NCBI GenBank assembly: GCA_900551295.1
Contig: URVJ01000015.1
Coordinates: 1 to 64,000 of the forward strand
Direction: 5' to 3'
Length of the DNA stretch: 64,000 nucleotides
From: an uncultured Eubacteriales bacterium
GTDB lineage: Bacteria; Bacillota; Clostridia; Oscillospirales; CAG-382
Numbering within the stretch: position 1 is the first letter of the stretch; the number at the start of each line of letters is the position of its first letter. This document shows, in pieces, positions 15,540 through 24,629 of this stretch. Both the position numbers and the translations under genes were made by a program. The notes under the pieces are model-generated. The model saw nothing but the letters and a program-made list of their open reading frames with translations. It made no database searches and was not told the origin of the DNA.

Positions 15540-16345
15540 AACAAAAGGAAAAGAAAGATAGAGTAAAGATACATAATAAAAAGACTAAAAAGCAGAAACT
15601 CATTATCGGTGTGTGCGCCGTAGTTCTGTGCCTTGCCGTGCTTGCGGCTGCGGGAGCGCTTATAGATAATTCAAGAAAGAATGACCCGTCGCTGCTTCCC
15701 GTCGTGCAGACCGAGGACGATTACCTTACAAAGTCGTTCCGTAATTATTACCCGACGGATTTCGACGCCGATATTATGTCGGATGAAGAATATACCGCGC
15801 TTGACAGACAGGTAAAATATACCGATTCTTCGGGGAATACATATGCGCTTGATGATGTTTCCGAAAGTAATCTGAATGAGGGACAGCGTTTTTTCAAGGC
15901 TTATTTCGATGCCGTAATTTCGGGCAGCTATGAAGAATATTCCGATATGTTCTCCGAAAGCTATAAAAACGATACTCCCGGATTTGAAAAATACGTGGAT
16001 AGAGTCTTTCCTCCGCAGAGAGTTTATAATATAACCGTAAAGGAAATCGCAAGAACCGATGCAAACGATACGTCTTATACGTATGACGGAAAGCCGTGCG
16101 TGTTCGGATTTTATGAAGTCGAGTTTATGATTCTGAAGAATGACGGCTGTTTCAGACGCGATCTTCCGGAAAATGCGTCGCGTCCGCTTATATTCGAGCT
16201 TGTGACTTTTGATGCAGGCACGGAAAACGAGAAAACATATATTAAAAACCTCTATACGCCGTCGAGCCTTGCGAATAATAAGGATAATAAAGCCGCAGAT
16301 GACGGCATAGATGCGGACGGCGCGGATAACGCGGAAAATAATTAA
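15536..16345 (+). CDS. Single-pass membrane-anchored protein, unknown
   Basis: A 269-aa protein with a lysine-rich cytoplasmic start (KKTKKQK), one transmembrane helix (about residues 24-44) and an extracytoplasmic region of about 200 residues. That region contains NEGQRFFKAYFDAVISGSYE, a helical pattern like those of NTF2-like or DUF4878-type secreted domains, and ends in an acidic, Asn-rich tail. I do not recognise the family. It overlaps the thioesterase-like gene by 4 nt and is followed 18 nt later by another membrane protein, so it belongs to the same operon. Confidence 0.65.
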   Translation: MKQKEKKDRVKIHNKKTKKQKLIIGVCAVVLCLAVLAAAGALIDNSRKNDPSLLPVVQTEDDYLTKSFRNYYPTDFDADIMSDEEYTALDRQVKYTDSSGNTYALDDVSESNLNEGQRFFKAYFDAVISGSYEEYSDMFSESYKNDTPGFEKYVDRVFPPQRVYNITVKEIARTDANDTSYTYDGKPCVFGFYEVEFMILKNDGCFRRDLPENASRPLIFELVTFDAGTENEKTYIKNLYTPSSLANNKDNKAADDGIDADGADNAENN

Positions 16346-16363
16346 ATTTTTGAGAGGATAAAA

Positions 16364-17764
16364 ATGAAATCCGGACTTGTTTTGGTGTTTTTCGGACTTG
16401 TTTTTCTGATAAATCCGAACTTTAATATGTTCGATATATTGCCGGACTTTATAGGATTTGCGCTTGTGTGCGCAGGACTTGCAAAATACGCGCTGATCGA
16501 CGAAAATCTGTCGAGCGCAAAGAAATGTTCGATGTACTGCGCGTTTCTGTCTGCCGCAAAGCTTGTTTTTTCGCTGTGGACAAATGCCGGGCATACAGAT
16601 TATCTTCTGCCGTTCGGATTTGCCTTTGCGGTGCTTGAAATAATCTTTATGACGGCGTTTTTCAGAAACCTCTGCACGGGATTCGACTATATGGCTCTGC
16701 GCGCGTCGGACGAAAGCGCAAGAACAAAGCTGTCGAACCTGTTTGCAATGTCGGCGATATATACGTTCGGCACGCGCATACTCGATTTTGTGCCGCAGAT
16801 ATTTTCGCTTGTTTCACAGAATGAGGAGCTTGATCTAAGCTATAATGCGCATAGAAAAATGCCGCTGTCGGCGGTAAAACCGTATGTTATGCTTGTCTGT
16901 ATGGCGGCAAGCCTTGTACTCGGAGTGCTTTTGGTGATAGTTGCGTCGGGAGCATTGAAAAAACTGCGGAAAAGTGAGAAATTTATTAGTTTTGCGCAGC
17001 AGAAATATATAAACGACGTCGAAAATGACCGTGAAAGATATGTAAGCCTTGTAATGCCGGGCGTTTTTACGCTATGCGTGATTGCGTCGGTGTTTCTGTA
17101 CGATTTTGAGATAGGCGGAGTAAATTTGCTGCCGACGATTCTGACGCTGCCGTTTTTTGGCGCGGCAGTTGCGAGAATGAAAAAGGTTGACGCAAATATA
17201 AAAACTCCGTGTGTTGCATATATTGCGGCGTCTGTATTCTGTGCCGTACAGTATGTGCTGATGTACGCGGTAAATGTCGGCGTGGGCGAGCTTTATGCGG
17301 AAAGTGCCGTTACTTACGGTGCGGCGTTAAGGCTGTCATCGGTCGGCGGTACGGTATTGACGGCTGTTGTGTGCGTGCTTTGCGCGGTGTTTACGGCGTT
17401 GGGTGCGGTTAAAACGCTTGACGCGCTCGGTAAGGTCTGCAAGGACAACCGCAGAACGTCGGCTCTCGGACGTATTTTGTTATGCAAGATTATGGTCTGC
17501 GCCGTCTGCTTTGTAGGATTTGTGAGCAATGCGCTGAGAATAGCCGTTCTGTATCTCGGCAACAATGCCGCGGTGCGTGAATTTCTCCTTGTCCGCGGTA
17601 ATATTAAGTCCGAGCCGCAGTATCTCTCATATCTTTCAAACCGCAGCGTCGCTCTCTTTCAGCGCGTCGATTCTCTCAGCGAATTTGTCGGTATCGCGTT
17701 CTTTGTCCTTGCCGCTTTCACTGTCCTCAACATTGCCGCCGCTCAAAACAAATCCGAAGGATAG
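16364..17764 (+). CDS. Polytopic membrane protein, unknown
   Basis: A 466-aa protein with about ten hydrophobic segments and no recognised catalytic motif. The N-terminus (NMFDILPDFIGFALVCAGLA) occurs in uncharacterised Clostridia membrane proteins. The ATG follows GAGAGGATAAAA. The last 180 nt are strongly biased to TCC, CTC, CTT and GTC codons, whereas the rest of the gene favours G- and A-ending codons. This is the same 3' shift seen in other genes that precede an element. The stop is about 20 nt before element copy 6. Confidence 0.65.
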   Translation: MKSGLVLVFFGLVFLINPNFNMFDILPDFIGFALVCAGLAKYALIDENLSSAKKCSMYCAFLSAAKLVFSLWTNAGHTDYLLPFGFAFAVLEIIFMTAFFRNLCTGFDYMALRASDESARTKLSNLFAMSAIYTFGTRILDFVPQIFSLVSQNEELDLSYNAHRKMPLSAVKPYVMLVCMAASLVLGVLLVIVASGALKKLRKSEKFISFAQQKYINDVENDRERYVSLVMPGVFTLCVIASVFLYDFEIGGVNLLPTILTLPFFGAAVARMKKVDANIKTPCVAYIAASVFCAVQYVLMYAVNVGVGELYAESAVTYGAALRLSSVGGTVLTAVVCVLCAVFTALGAVKTLDALGKVCKDNRRTSALGRILLCKIMVCAVCFVGFVSNALRIAVLYLGNNAAVREFLLVRGNIKSEPQYLSYLSNRSVALFQRVDSLSEFVGIAFFVLAAFTVLNIAAAQNKSEG

Positions 17765-17784
17765 TTACATTCTCGCCGGAGAGA

Positions 17785-18530
17785 GAACGCGCTTTCTTTT
17801 AAAAAAGAAAGCTGCAAAGAAAACAGGGGAAACGCGCTTTTCTGAAGAAAAGCTTTGCGCTCTAAAGAGTGTAAACAAAAGACTTTAATAGCCCTTAAAT
17901 AAGAAAAAGGCTGTGGGATACTCTCTGCCGCCGGCTTGTACCGTTCGCAGTCGAACGGCAGGACTGCGAACTCAGATGTATACAGGTGCGTGAGTAAACT
18001 ATGGAAATTATGTACAAAGGGCAGTTTTGGAAAGTAAAGTAATTACGCACCACCAAAACATAAAACTAAAATTCAGCAAAGTCATCTCGCGTAAGCGAGC
18101 CGGGCAGAAAAACGAGTCCTGTTGACTGCGTAATAACGCATAAAAATCGCACTTTTGAGCCTAAAACAAAGTTTACGCAGACCGCAGCGTGACATGGCAT
18201 AAGAATTGGGGCGTTACGTCAACAAGCTGCGTATAGATACCAACCCCATCCGCGCGCCTGTCGCGCGGCGATTTTGCCGTAGGTTACGTGGACGTACCGT
18301 AGTAACAAGTGGTCACTTTAGAAAAATCGTTTGAGGGGTAGAAATCCAAGTTTATGGCATTTACGCTCTTTAGAGTGAAATCCTCCCGTCGGGGGATTGT
18401 CAAGGGGCGAGTAGTCCCTTGAACGGTTTATCCTCGCAGGGGACTTTTCGACCGCTTTTCTCCGTAGAAAAGCGTCAGTATATGGTTGCACTTTGAAGAA
18501 TGTAATCCGTTTCCGCCCAAACCAAGAAAC
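17785..18530 (+). repeat. Mosaic intergenic element, copy 6 (full length, alternative hairpins)
   Basis: Modules A to F are all present. Differences from copy 2 are informative. A CTCTAAAGAG mini-insert sits in A (17860). The B stem is GTTCGCAGTC/GACTGCGAAC. The D loop is CTCGC-GTAA-GCGAG. The E stem-loop is replaced by CCGCGCG-CCTGT-CGCGCGG (18250-18268). The F hairpin is replaced by TCAAGGG/CCCTTGA (18400-18422). A second mini-insert is at 18366. The element ends just before the SD of the DUF951 gene. Confidence 0.88.
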
Positions 18531-18566
18531 AATCAGCCAAGAAAAAAAGAAAGGAAGTCTCTCCCC

Positions 18567-18776
18567 GTGGAACTTAAAGCCTTCGGCGTAGGCGATACGC
18601 TGAATATGAAAAAACCGCACGCGTGTGATTCAAAATCAAAAAAGATGCTCGTGCTCATGGCAGGCAGTGACGTTAAAGTGCGCTGTGAAGGCTGCGGACG
18701 AGAGATGATCCTGCCGAGAGTTAAACTCGAAAGAAGCATAAAAAGCGTTACCCGAAAGGAAGACACGAATGTTTGA
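18567..18776 (+). CDS. DUF951 family small protein
   Basis: A 69-aa protein of the conserved Firmicutes DUF951 family. It begins with a short beta segment (FGVGDTLNMKKPHAC) and contains a CxxC pair (RCEGCGREMILPR) suggestive of metal binding. Function unknown; in other genomes it sits near translation or chromosome-partitioning genes. I start it at the GTG at 18567 after AAGGAAGTCTCTCCCC. The open frame extends upstream to 18486 only because the element happens to be open there. It overlaps prfA by 8 nt, so translation of the two is probably coupled. Confidence 0.85.
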   Translation: MELKAFGVGDTLNMKKPHACDSKSKKMLVLMAGSDVKVRCEGCGREMILPRVKLERSIKSVTRKEDTNV

Positions 18777-19839
18777 AAACCTTGAAGAAGCAAAAAAACA
18801 TTTTGAACAGATAAATGATATGCTCATGACTCCCGAAGTCATAAATGATACCGAAAAGTATAAAAATCTCATGAAAGAGCATAAAAATCTCTCCCCGATT
18901 GTCGAAAAGTATAATGAATATAAAGCGACAAAGAGTAATTACGATCAGGCTTGTGAGCTTGCGGACGAAACCGACGATAAAGAGCTTAAAGACCTTGCCG
19001 AAACCGAAATGAAAGAGTGTAAAGAAAGACTTTCGGAAATCGAGGAGGAATTGAAAATACTCCTGCTGCCGCGCGATGAGGACGATGATAAAAACGTAAT
19101 CGTCGAAATAAGAGCAGGTACCGGCGGTGAAGAAGCCGCGCTTTTCGCACATAGTATTTTCCGTATGTACTCAATGTACGCCGACAGAAAACACTTTAAA
19201 ATCGAAGTTCTCAATATAAACGAAACCGAACTCGGCGGAATAAAGGAAGTCGCGTTTATGGTAGAGGGCGCAGGCGCATTTTCAAGATTTAAGTTTGAAA
19301 GCGGCGTTCACCGCGTTCAGCGCGTGCCCGAAACCGAAACCCAGGGACGTATACACACCTCGGCAATTACCGTCGCAGTGCTTCCCGAGGCTGAGGACGT
19401 AGAAGTTGAAATCAACCCGAATGACCTTGAAATAGATACTTATCGCAGCGGCGGCGCAGGAGGTCAGCATGTAAATAAGACCGACTCGGCAATAAGAATA
19501 ACTCATAAGCCGACAGGTATAGTCGTAGAGTGCCAGGACGAGCGCAGCCAGTTCAAAAACCGCGATAAGGCAATGAAAATGTTAAAGGCAAAGCTGTTGG
19601 ATATGGAAAAGACAAGACAGCATAATGAGCGCGCAAGTGAGAGAAAGAGCCAGGTCGGTTCGGGCGACAGAAGCGAGAGAATAAGAACGTATAATTATCC
19701 GCAGAGCAGACTTACCGACCATAGAATAGGTCTTACGCTGTATAGCCTTGAAAATATCCTTGACGGAGATCTCGACGGCGTTATCGACGCATTGATTACA
19801 GCCGACAGAGCCGAAAAACTGCAGAACAGCGAGTTGTGA
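18769..19839 (+). CDS. prfA: Peptide chain release factor 1
   Basis: Recognises UAA and UAG stop codons and triggers peptide release (356 aa). The codon-recognition motif is PET within RVPETETQGRIHTS, the PxT form that defines RF1 rather than RF2, and the catalytic GGQ is in RSGGAGGQHVNKTDS. The ATG at 18769 lies inside the 3' end of the DUF951 gene. The downstream genes for a Sua5-type tRNA-modifying enzyme and coaE follow with 6 nt and -4 nt spacing, so this is a translation-related operon. Confidence 0.97.
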   Translation: MFENLEEAKKHFEQINDMLMTPEVINDTEKYKNLMKEHKNLSPIVEKYNEYKATKSNYDQACELADETDDKELKDLAETEMKECKERLSEIEEELKILLLPRDEDDDKNVIVEIRAGTGGEEAALFAHSIFRMYSMYADRKHFKIEVLNINETELGGIKEVAFMVEGAGAFSRFKFESGVHRVQRVPETETQGRIHTSAITVAVLPEAEDVEVEINPNDLEIDTYRSGGAGGQHVNKTDSAIRITHKPTGIVVECQDERSQFKNRDKAMKMLKAKLLDMEKTRQHNERASERKSQVGSGDRSERIRTYNYPQSRLTDHRIGLTLYSLENILDGDLDGVIDALITADRAEKLQNSEL

Positions 19840-19845
19840 TAAATA

Positions 19846-20958
19846 ATGATTCTCGAAGAAACAAAAATATTGAAAGTGTCGCCGGACCTTTCGGATAAAG
19901 ACGATATGCAAAAGCTTGAATTTGCGGGAGAAATACTCCGTAAAGGCGGACTTGTCGCATTCCCTACCGAAACCGTCTACGGACTCGGCGCAAACGCGCT
20001 CGATAAAGACGCGGTGGAAAATATATTCAGGGCAAAGGGACGTCCGCAGGATAATCCGCTTATAGTCCATGTAAGCAAGCCCGAAGATATAACAAAGTAT
20101 GCCGTTACCGAAAATAATAAGTACTTTGAGATATTAAAGGACGAAATGCCGGCGCCTCTTACCGTAATACTTCCCAAAAGAGATGTTATTCCGACGGAGG
20201 TCTGCGCGGGGCTTGACAGCGTGGGCATGAGAGTTCCTCTGTCGAAGATTGCAAGAAAGCTCATAGAGTGCGCGGGAGTTCCCGTCGCGGCGCCAAGCGC
20301 AAATCTTTCGGGAAAACCCAGTCCAACCTGCGCAAAACACGTCATTGACGATATGACGGGCAGAGCCGACGTAATTATAGACGGTTCGTTCAGTACCGTC
20401 GGCGTTGAATCCACCGTCGTAACGCTTTGCACAGAGCCGCCGACGATATTAAGACCCGGCGGATTTACAAAGGAAATGCTCGAACGTCTGCTCGGACGCG
20501 TAAATGTGTCCGACGCTGTGCTGAACGGACTTAAAGAGGGCGAAAAGGCGGCGTCCCCCGGAATGAAATATAAGCATTACGCGCCGCAGAATAAGGTCGT
20601 GCTCGTAAAAGGCGAAAATGACGGACAGATAGAGGACGCTCTGCTGCATAAGCTTGAAACCGAAAACTGCGCGGTAATATGCTGTAAAGAGCAGTGCGGA
20701 AAGTTTTATGAAAAGTATAAAGAGCGTATAATAACGGTGGGCAGTACGTCGCACCTAGAGGATTACGCGGAAAAGCTTTTCGGCGCGCTGAGAGATACCG
20801 ACGGCTTTTGCGGTATAACGGCGGTCTATGCGGCGCTGCCAAAGGATACGTCGGGAATATCGCTTGCCATATATAACAGAATGTTGAGAGCTGCGGCATT
20901 CAACGTCATAAACGCAAAGGACGGAGCGGCGCAAAGCGCGGACGGTGAGAGAAAATGA
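19846..20958 (+). CDS. L-threonylcarbamoyladenylate synthase (Sua5 type)
   Basis: Makes threonylcarbamoyl-AMP from threonine, bicarbonate and ATP for the t6A37 modification of ANN-decoding tRNAs. The 370 aa comprise a YrdC domain (GGLVAFPTETVYGLGANA, GRPQDNPLIVHV, VPVAAPSANLSGKPSPT) and a C-terminal Sua5 domain after a linker containing ASPGMKYKHYAP. The length and linker mark it as Sua5/YwlC rather than the shorter TsaC. It starts 6 nt after prfA and overlaps coaE by 4 nt. Confidence 0.93.
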   Translation: MILEETKILKVSPDLSDKDDMQKLEFAGEILRKGGLVAFPTETVYGLGANALDKDAVENIFRAKGRPQDNPLIVHVSKPEDITKYAVTENNKYFEILKDEMPAPLTVILPKRDVIPTEVCAGLDSVGMRVPLSKIARKLIECAGVPVAAPSANLSGKPSPTCAKHVIDDMTGRADVIIDGSFSTVGVESTVVTLCTEPPTILRPGGFTKEMLERLLGRVNVSDAVLNGLKEGEKAASPGMKYKHYAPQNKVVLVKGENDGQIEDALLHKLETENCAVICCKEQCGKFYEKYKERIITVGSTSHLEDYAEKLFGALRDTDGFCGITAVYAALPKDTSGISLAIYNRMLRAAAFNVINAKDGAAQSADGERK

Positions 20959-21566
20959 TAATTCTCGGACTTACAGGCCCGTCGGGATCGGGAAAAAGCA
21001 GCTTTGCGCACAGGGCGCTTGAAAAATATGACGGCGTGTGCGTGACCGACGCCGATAAGATAGCGAGAAGCGTGACCGAAAAAGGAACGCCATGCTTAAA
21101 GGAGCTTTGCGGATATTTCGGAAACGGAATTCTGCTTGCCGACGGCAGTCTTGACAGAAAGGCGCTTGCAAAGGCGGCGTTTTCGGACGAAAAAAAGCAT
21201 GAGGTGTTAAATTCCGTAACGCATAAGTATATAATGCTCGAAATGCGAAAGGAAATCGACAAGGCGGAAAAGTCGGGCATGAAAATGTGCATAGTTGACG
21301 CACCGCTGCTGTTCGAGAGCGGATTTGATAAAAACTGCGGCGTGACGGTCTGCGTAATTGCGGATAAAGATACAAGAATAAAGCGCATAATGCAGCGCGA
21401 CGGCATAGATGAAAATTCCGCAAGGCTTAGAATTTCGGCGCAGCATGACGATGAATTTTATACTTCAAAGTCAGGTTTTGCGCTGAGAAACGATACGTCG
21501 CAGGCAGATTTTGAAAAGCAGACAGATGATGTTTTGCAGGTTATTTTTCAAAAATTTAAAGCATAA
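20955..21566 (+). CDS. coaE: Dephospho-CoA kinase
   Basis: Phosphorylates dephospho-CoA to CoA, the last step of CoA synthesis. The 203-aa protein has a P-loop GLTGPSGSGKSS (residues 5-16), DADKIAR in the CoA domain and a lid region around RDGIDENSARLRISAQ. It overlaps the preceding gene by 4 nt (ATGA). A short gap with its own SD precedes the transglycosylase gene. Confidence 0.95.
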   Translation: MIILGLTGPSGSGKSSFAHRALEKYDGVCVTDADKIARSVTEKGTPCLKELCGYFGNGILLADGSLDRKALAKAAFSDEKKHEVLNSVTHKYIMLEMRKEIDKAEKSGMKMCIVDAPLLFESGFDKNCGVTVCVIADKDTRIKRIMQRDGIDENSARLRISAQHDDEFYTSKSGFALRNDTSQADFEKQTDDVLQVIFQKFKA

Positions 21567-21612
21567 TAACAAATACATAATGAAATATCCCCCGAAGAGA
21601 GGTATTATATAA

Positions 21613-22167
21613 GTGAAGAGAACCGCAGTTATTCTTTCGATACTTGCGCTTGCGGCGCTTGTCAGCTTTGCATGGATCAAAGTCGAGAGAATTGTGCTTG
21701 AAAATAATTATCCGCTTGAATTCAAAGAATATGTGGATAAGTATTCCGAAAAATATTCCGTGCCGGAAAATATTGTCTACGGCATTATAAAAACGGAGAG
21801 CAATTTTAAAAGCGACGCTTTGTCCGATAAGGGCGCGATAGGACTTATGCAGATCACTCCCGAAACTTTCGAGTGGCTCTGTACCAAAGAACCTTATGAA
21901 AACGCCTCTGCCGAATTGCTTTATAATCCCGAAATCAATATAAGATACGGTACGCTTTTCCTCAGTATGCTCTATACCGAGTTCGGTACTTGGGATAACG
22001 CTTATGCCGCTTATAATGCCGGCAGAACGCGCGTTAATAATTGGCTCTCTCAGGAACAGCATAATGCCGACGGCAGACTCGTGAATATTCCTTTCCCCGA
22101 AACCGCAAACTATGTCGTGAAAGTCGCCAAAGCCGCCGAAACTTACAAAGATCTGTATTTTGATTAG
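21613..22167 (+). CDS. Lytic transglycosylase, membrane-anchored
   Basis: A 184-aa peptidoglycan lytic transglycosylase of the Slt/MltE (GH23) type. It has an N-terminal signal or anchor (about residues 4-22) and a SLT domain with VYGIIKTESNF (catalytic Glu), DKGAIGLMQITP and AAYNAGRTRVNNWL. It would cleave the MurNAc-GlcNAc bond outside the membrane. The start is a GTG after AGAGAGG. The 3' end turns pyrimidine-rich, and the TAG is followed by the tandem repeats of element copy 7. Confidence 0.88.
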   Translation: MKRTAVILSILALAALVSFAWIKVERIVLENNYPLEFKEYVDKYSEKYSVPENIVYGIIKTESNFKSDALSDKGAIGLMQITPETFEWLCTKEPYENASAELLYNPEINIRYGTLFLSMLYTEFGTWDNAYAAYNAGRTRVNNWLSQEQHNADGRLVNIPFPETANYVVKVAKAAETYKDLYFD

Positions 22168-22174
22168 GGTACGG

Positions 22175-22255
22175 GAATACGCGGGGTTACGCGCCGAAGA
22201 ATACGCGCCGAAGAATACGCGCCGAAGAATACGCGCTTTAAGAGTACGCGCTTTC
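22175..22255 (+). repeat. 14/15-bp tandem repeat at left end of element copy 7
   Basis: Degenerate units GAATACGCGGGG and TTACGCGCCGAA are followed by two perfect GAATACGCGCCGAA units, one GAATACGCGCTTTAA and one GAGTACGCGCTTTC. Both unit types found at copies 2 and 5 therefore occur in one array. Confidence 0.9.
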
Positions 22256-22831
22256 TTTTTAAAAAGAAAGCTGCAAAGAAAACGATAGTCCCTAATTTAG
22301 AAAAGAATTTCGGGATACTCCCTGCCTCCGGCTTGTTCCGTTCGCAGTCGAACAGCAGGACTGCGAACTCAGATGTATGCAGGTGCGTGAGTAAACTATG
22401 GAAATTCAGTACAAACGGTCGCTTTGGAAAGTGAAACCCCTTGCACCACCCAAACAAAAAACTAACATTTGAAAAAGTCATCTCGCGACAGCGAGCTGGG
22501 CAGAAAGATAAGTCCTGTTGACTGTTAGATTATATAAAAAATAATACTTGCGCAGAAATGGTTTAACTTCGTACAGAACCCATTATCGAGCAGTGCGGAG
22601 CATCTGCGAGCGAAGATGGGAAATCTCGGAGGCGAAGGAAATTTTTAGCGACGATAGTTTGATGTGTGGAGAAGAAGCCACGCTTTCGCGGCAGCGACTG
22701 AGCCGCGAAAATCTTTTGTTTACACTCTTTAGAGCGTCCCATTTATCCTCGCAGGGGACTCTTTCGATTCCGAAAAGTGGTGGAATAGGGTTGCAAGTGG
22801 AAGTGAGTAATTCGTTTCCGCCTAAAATAAG
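22199..22831 (+). repeat. Mosaic intergenic element, copy 7 (full length)
   Basis: Contains A (one palindrome), B (stem GTTCGCAGTC/GACTGCGAAC, 22340-22368), a C/D region with CTCGC-GACA-GCGAG, a shortened E with the GCAGTGC-GGA-GCATCTGC stem, and F with TTTCGCGGC/GCCGCGAAA, a CTCTTTAGAG mini-insert at 22725 and the TTCGATTCCGAAAAG hairpin. It fills the gap between the transglycosylase stop and the M18 gene SD. Confidence 0.88.
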
Positions 22832-22875
22832 TAAAAAAGAAAAATATATAAAATCTCAGAAAGAAGATGTAAAAT

Positions 22876-24285
22876 ATGCCGGAAAAGAAGTCAAAAGGCG
22901 AAGAACTTAAAGAAAAGCTCTTCATGAAACAGCCCGACGCATATGAAAAGCTGTCCGAAAAGGAAATCGAAAAGGCTTATAAATATTGCGACGGATACAA
23001 GAAATTCTTGGGTGAATGTAAAACCGAAAGAGAATCCGTGGATTTTGCGGTAAAGTACCTTGAAAAAAACGGCTTTGAAAAATTTGAGTACGGTAAAAAA
23101 TATCAGCCGGGCGATAAAATCTATTTCAATAATAGAGGTAAGTCCGTCTATATAATCACCGTCGGAAAACATGGACTTGAAAACGGACTCCATATCGCAG
23201 CCGCACACGTTGATAGCCCCAGAATTGACTTAAAACAGCACCCCTTGTATGAGGACGGCGGCTTTGCGTTCTTTAAAACGCATTATTACGGCGGAATTAA
23301 GAAATTCCAGTGGGTAACAGTGCCGCTTGCACTTCACGGAGTTGTCGTTAAGGCTGACGGCGAGTGCGTAAAGATAAGTATAGGCGAGGACGAGAGCGAT
23401 CCCGTGTTCTATATAACCGACCTTCTTCCGCATCTTGGTAAGGATCAGGCAACAAAGCCTATGGGCAGCGTGTTTAACGGAGAAATGCTCAATGTTCTCT
23501 GCGGCAGCCGTCCGTATAATGATGAAAAAGTGTCGGAAAAAATTAAACTTAATGTGCTTAATTTGCTCTATGAGAAGTACGGAATTACAGAGGCTGACCT
23601 CGTTTCGAGCGAACTTTGCCTTGTTCCGTCGCAGAAACCGCGCGATGTCGGATTTGACAGAAGCCTTGTCGGCTCTTACGGCCATGACGATAGGGTTTGC
23701 GCATATCCTATCATGACCGCGGCAGTAGATTGCTCAAAGCAGATTCCCGAGCATACTCAGGTCACTATCTTCGCGGATAAAGAGGAGATAGGCAGCGAGG
23801 GAAATACGGGTATGCAGTCGTTCGCGTTCGTCGATGTGCTTAATGAAATTTGTATAAACAGAGGCGAAAACCCCAGAGTTATGTTCGCAAACTCAAAGTG
23901 CCTGTCAGCAGACGTAAACGCTTGCTTTGATCCGAATTATGCAGAGGCTTATGAAACCAGAAACTCGGCTTATATTAATAAGGGTGTGTCGGTTACTAAG
24001 TTTACCGGGGCGCGCGGTAAGTCCGAAACTAATGACGCTCATGCGGAATATGTCGCATATGTCAGAAACCTCCTCGATAAGGCAGGCGTCGTATGGCAGA
24101 TGGGTGAACTCGGTAAGGTCGATCAGGGCGGCGGCGGTACTGTCGCCATGTACCTCGCTAAACTTAATATCGATGTTATTGATGTCGGCGTCCCCGTTAT
24201 CTCTATGCACGCTCCTTATGAAATCGTCTCTAAAACCGATGTCTATTCCGCTTATAAGGCTTTCGAGGCTTTCTTTAAAGACTAA
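22876..24285 (+). CDS. M18 family zinc aminopeptidase
   Basis: A 469-aa cytosolic aminopeptidase of the aspartyl aminopeptidase/ApeA family that trims N-terminal residues from peptides. Metal and catalytic residues are visible: AAAHVDSPRID (first His, about residue 111), SYGHDDRVCA (bridging Asp), FADKEEIGSEG (catalytic Glu pair) and VISMHAPYEI (last His). The start is an ATG after AGAAAGAAGATG; this is one of two element-adjacent genes that lack the CCCG pre-start motif. The last 120 nt are rich in TCT, CTC, GTC and GCT codons, and element copy 8 begins about 10 nt after the stop. Confidence 0.92.
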   Translation: MPEKKSKGEELKEKLFMKQPDAYEKLSEKEIEKAYKYCDGYKKFLGECKTERESVDFAVKYLEKNGFEKFEYGKKYQPGDKIYFNNRGKSVYIITVGKHGLENGLHIAAAHVDSPRIDLKQHPLYEDGGFAFFKTHYYGGIKKFQWVTVPLALHGVVVKADGECVKISIGEDESDPVFYITDLLPHLGKDQATKPMGSVFNGEMLNVLCGSRPYNDEKVSEKIKLNVLNLLYEKYGITEADLVSSELCLVPSQKPRDVGFDRSLVGSYGHDDRVCAYPIMTAAVDCSKQIPEHTQVTIFADKEEIGSEGNTGMQSFAFVDVLNEICINRGENPRVMFANSKCLSADVNACFDPNYAEAYETRNSAYINKGVSVTKFTGARGKSETNDAHAEYVAYVRNLLDKAGVVWQMGELGKVDQGGGGTVAMYLAKLNIDVIDVGVPVISMHAPYEIVSKTDVYSAYKAFEAFFKD

Positions 24286-24295
24286 GGAATAGGGA

Positions 24296-24550
24296 TACGA
24301 GGGATACGCGCTTTCTTTTTAAAAAGAAAGCTGCAAAGAAAACGGTGGAACGCGCTTTTCTGAAGAAAAGCTGCAAAAGACTTTAATAGCCCCTAAATAA
24401 GAAAAAAGTCATGGGGTATTCTGTGCCGCCAACTTGTGCCGTCAGCCACCAAAAGGCGGGCGGCTGACTCAAATCTGAGCAGGTGCGTGAGTAAACTATG
24501 AGAATAGAGTTGCACATGGAAGTGAGCAATCCGTATCCGCCAAAACAGGT
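24296..24550 (+). repeat. Mosaic intergenic element, copy 8 (short, A-B-tail)
   Basis: Two A-module palindromes and module B with stem GTCAGCCACC/GGGCGGCTGAC (24441-24468) and CAGGTGCGTGAGTAAACTAT. It then joins directly to the last part of F (AGAATAGAGTTGCACATGG). C, D, E and most of F are deleted. The remaining tail runs to the galK SD. Confidence 0.88.
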
Positions 24551-24629
24551 AACCATCAGCAAAAAAAACGCAAACTTATCCTGTGCAAAGAGAAAAAAGA
24601 TATTAAAAGTCAGAAAGGAAGATACCCAG

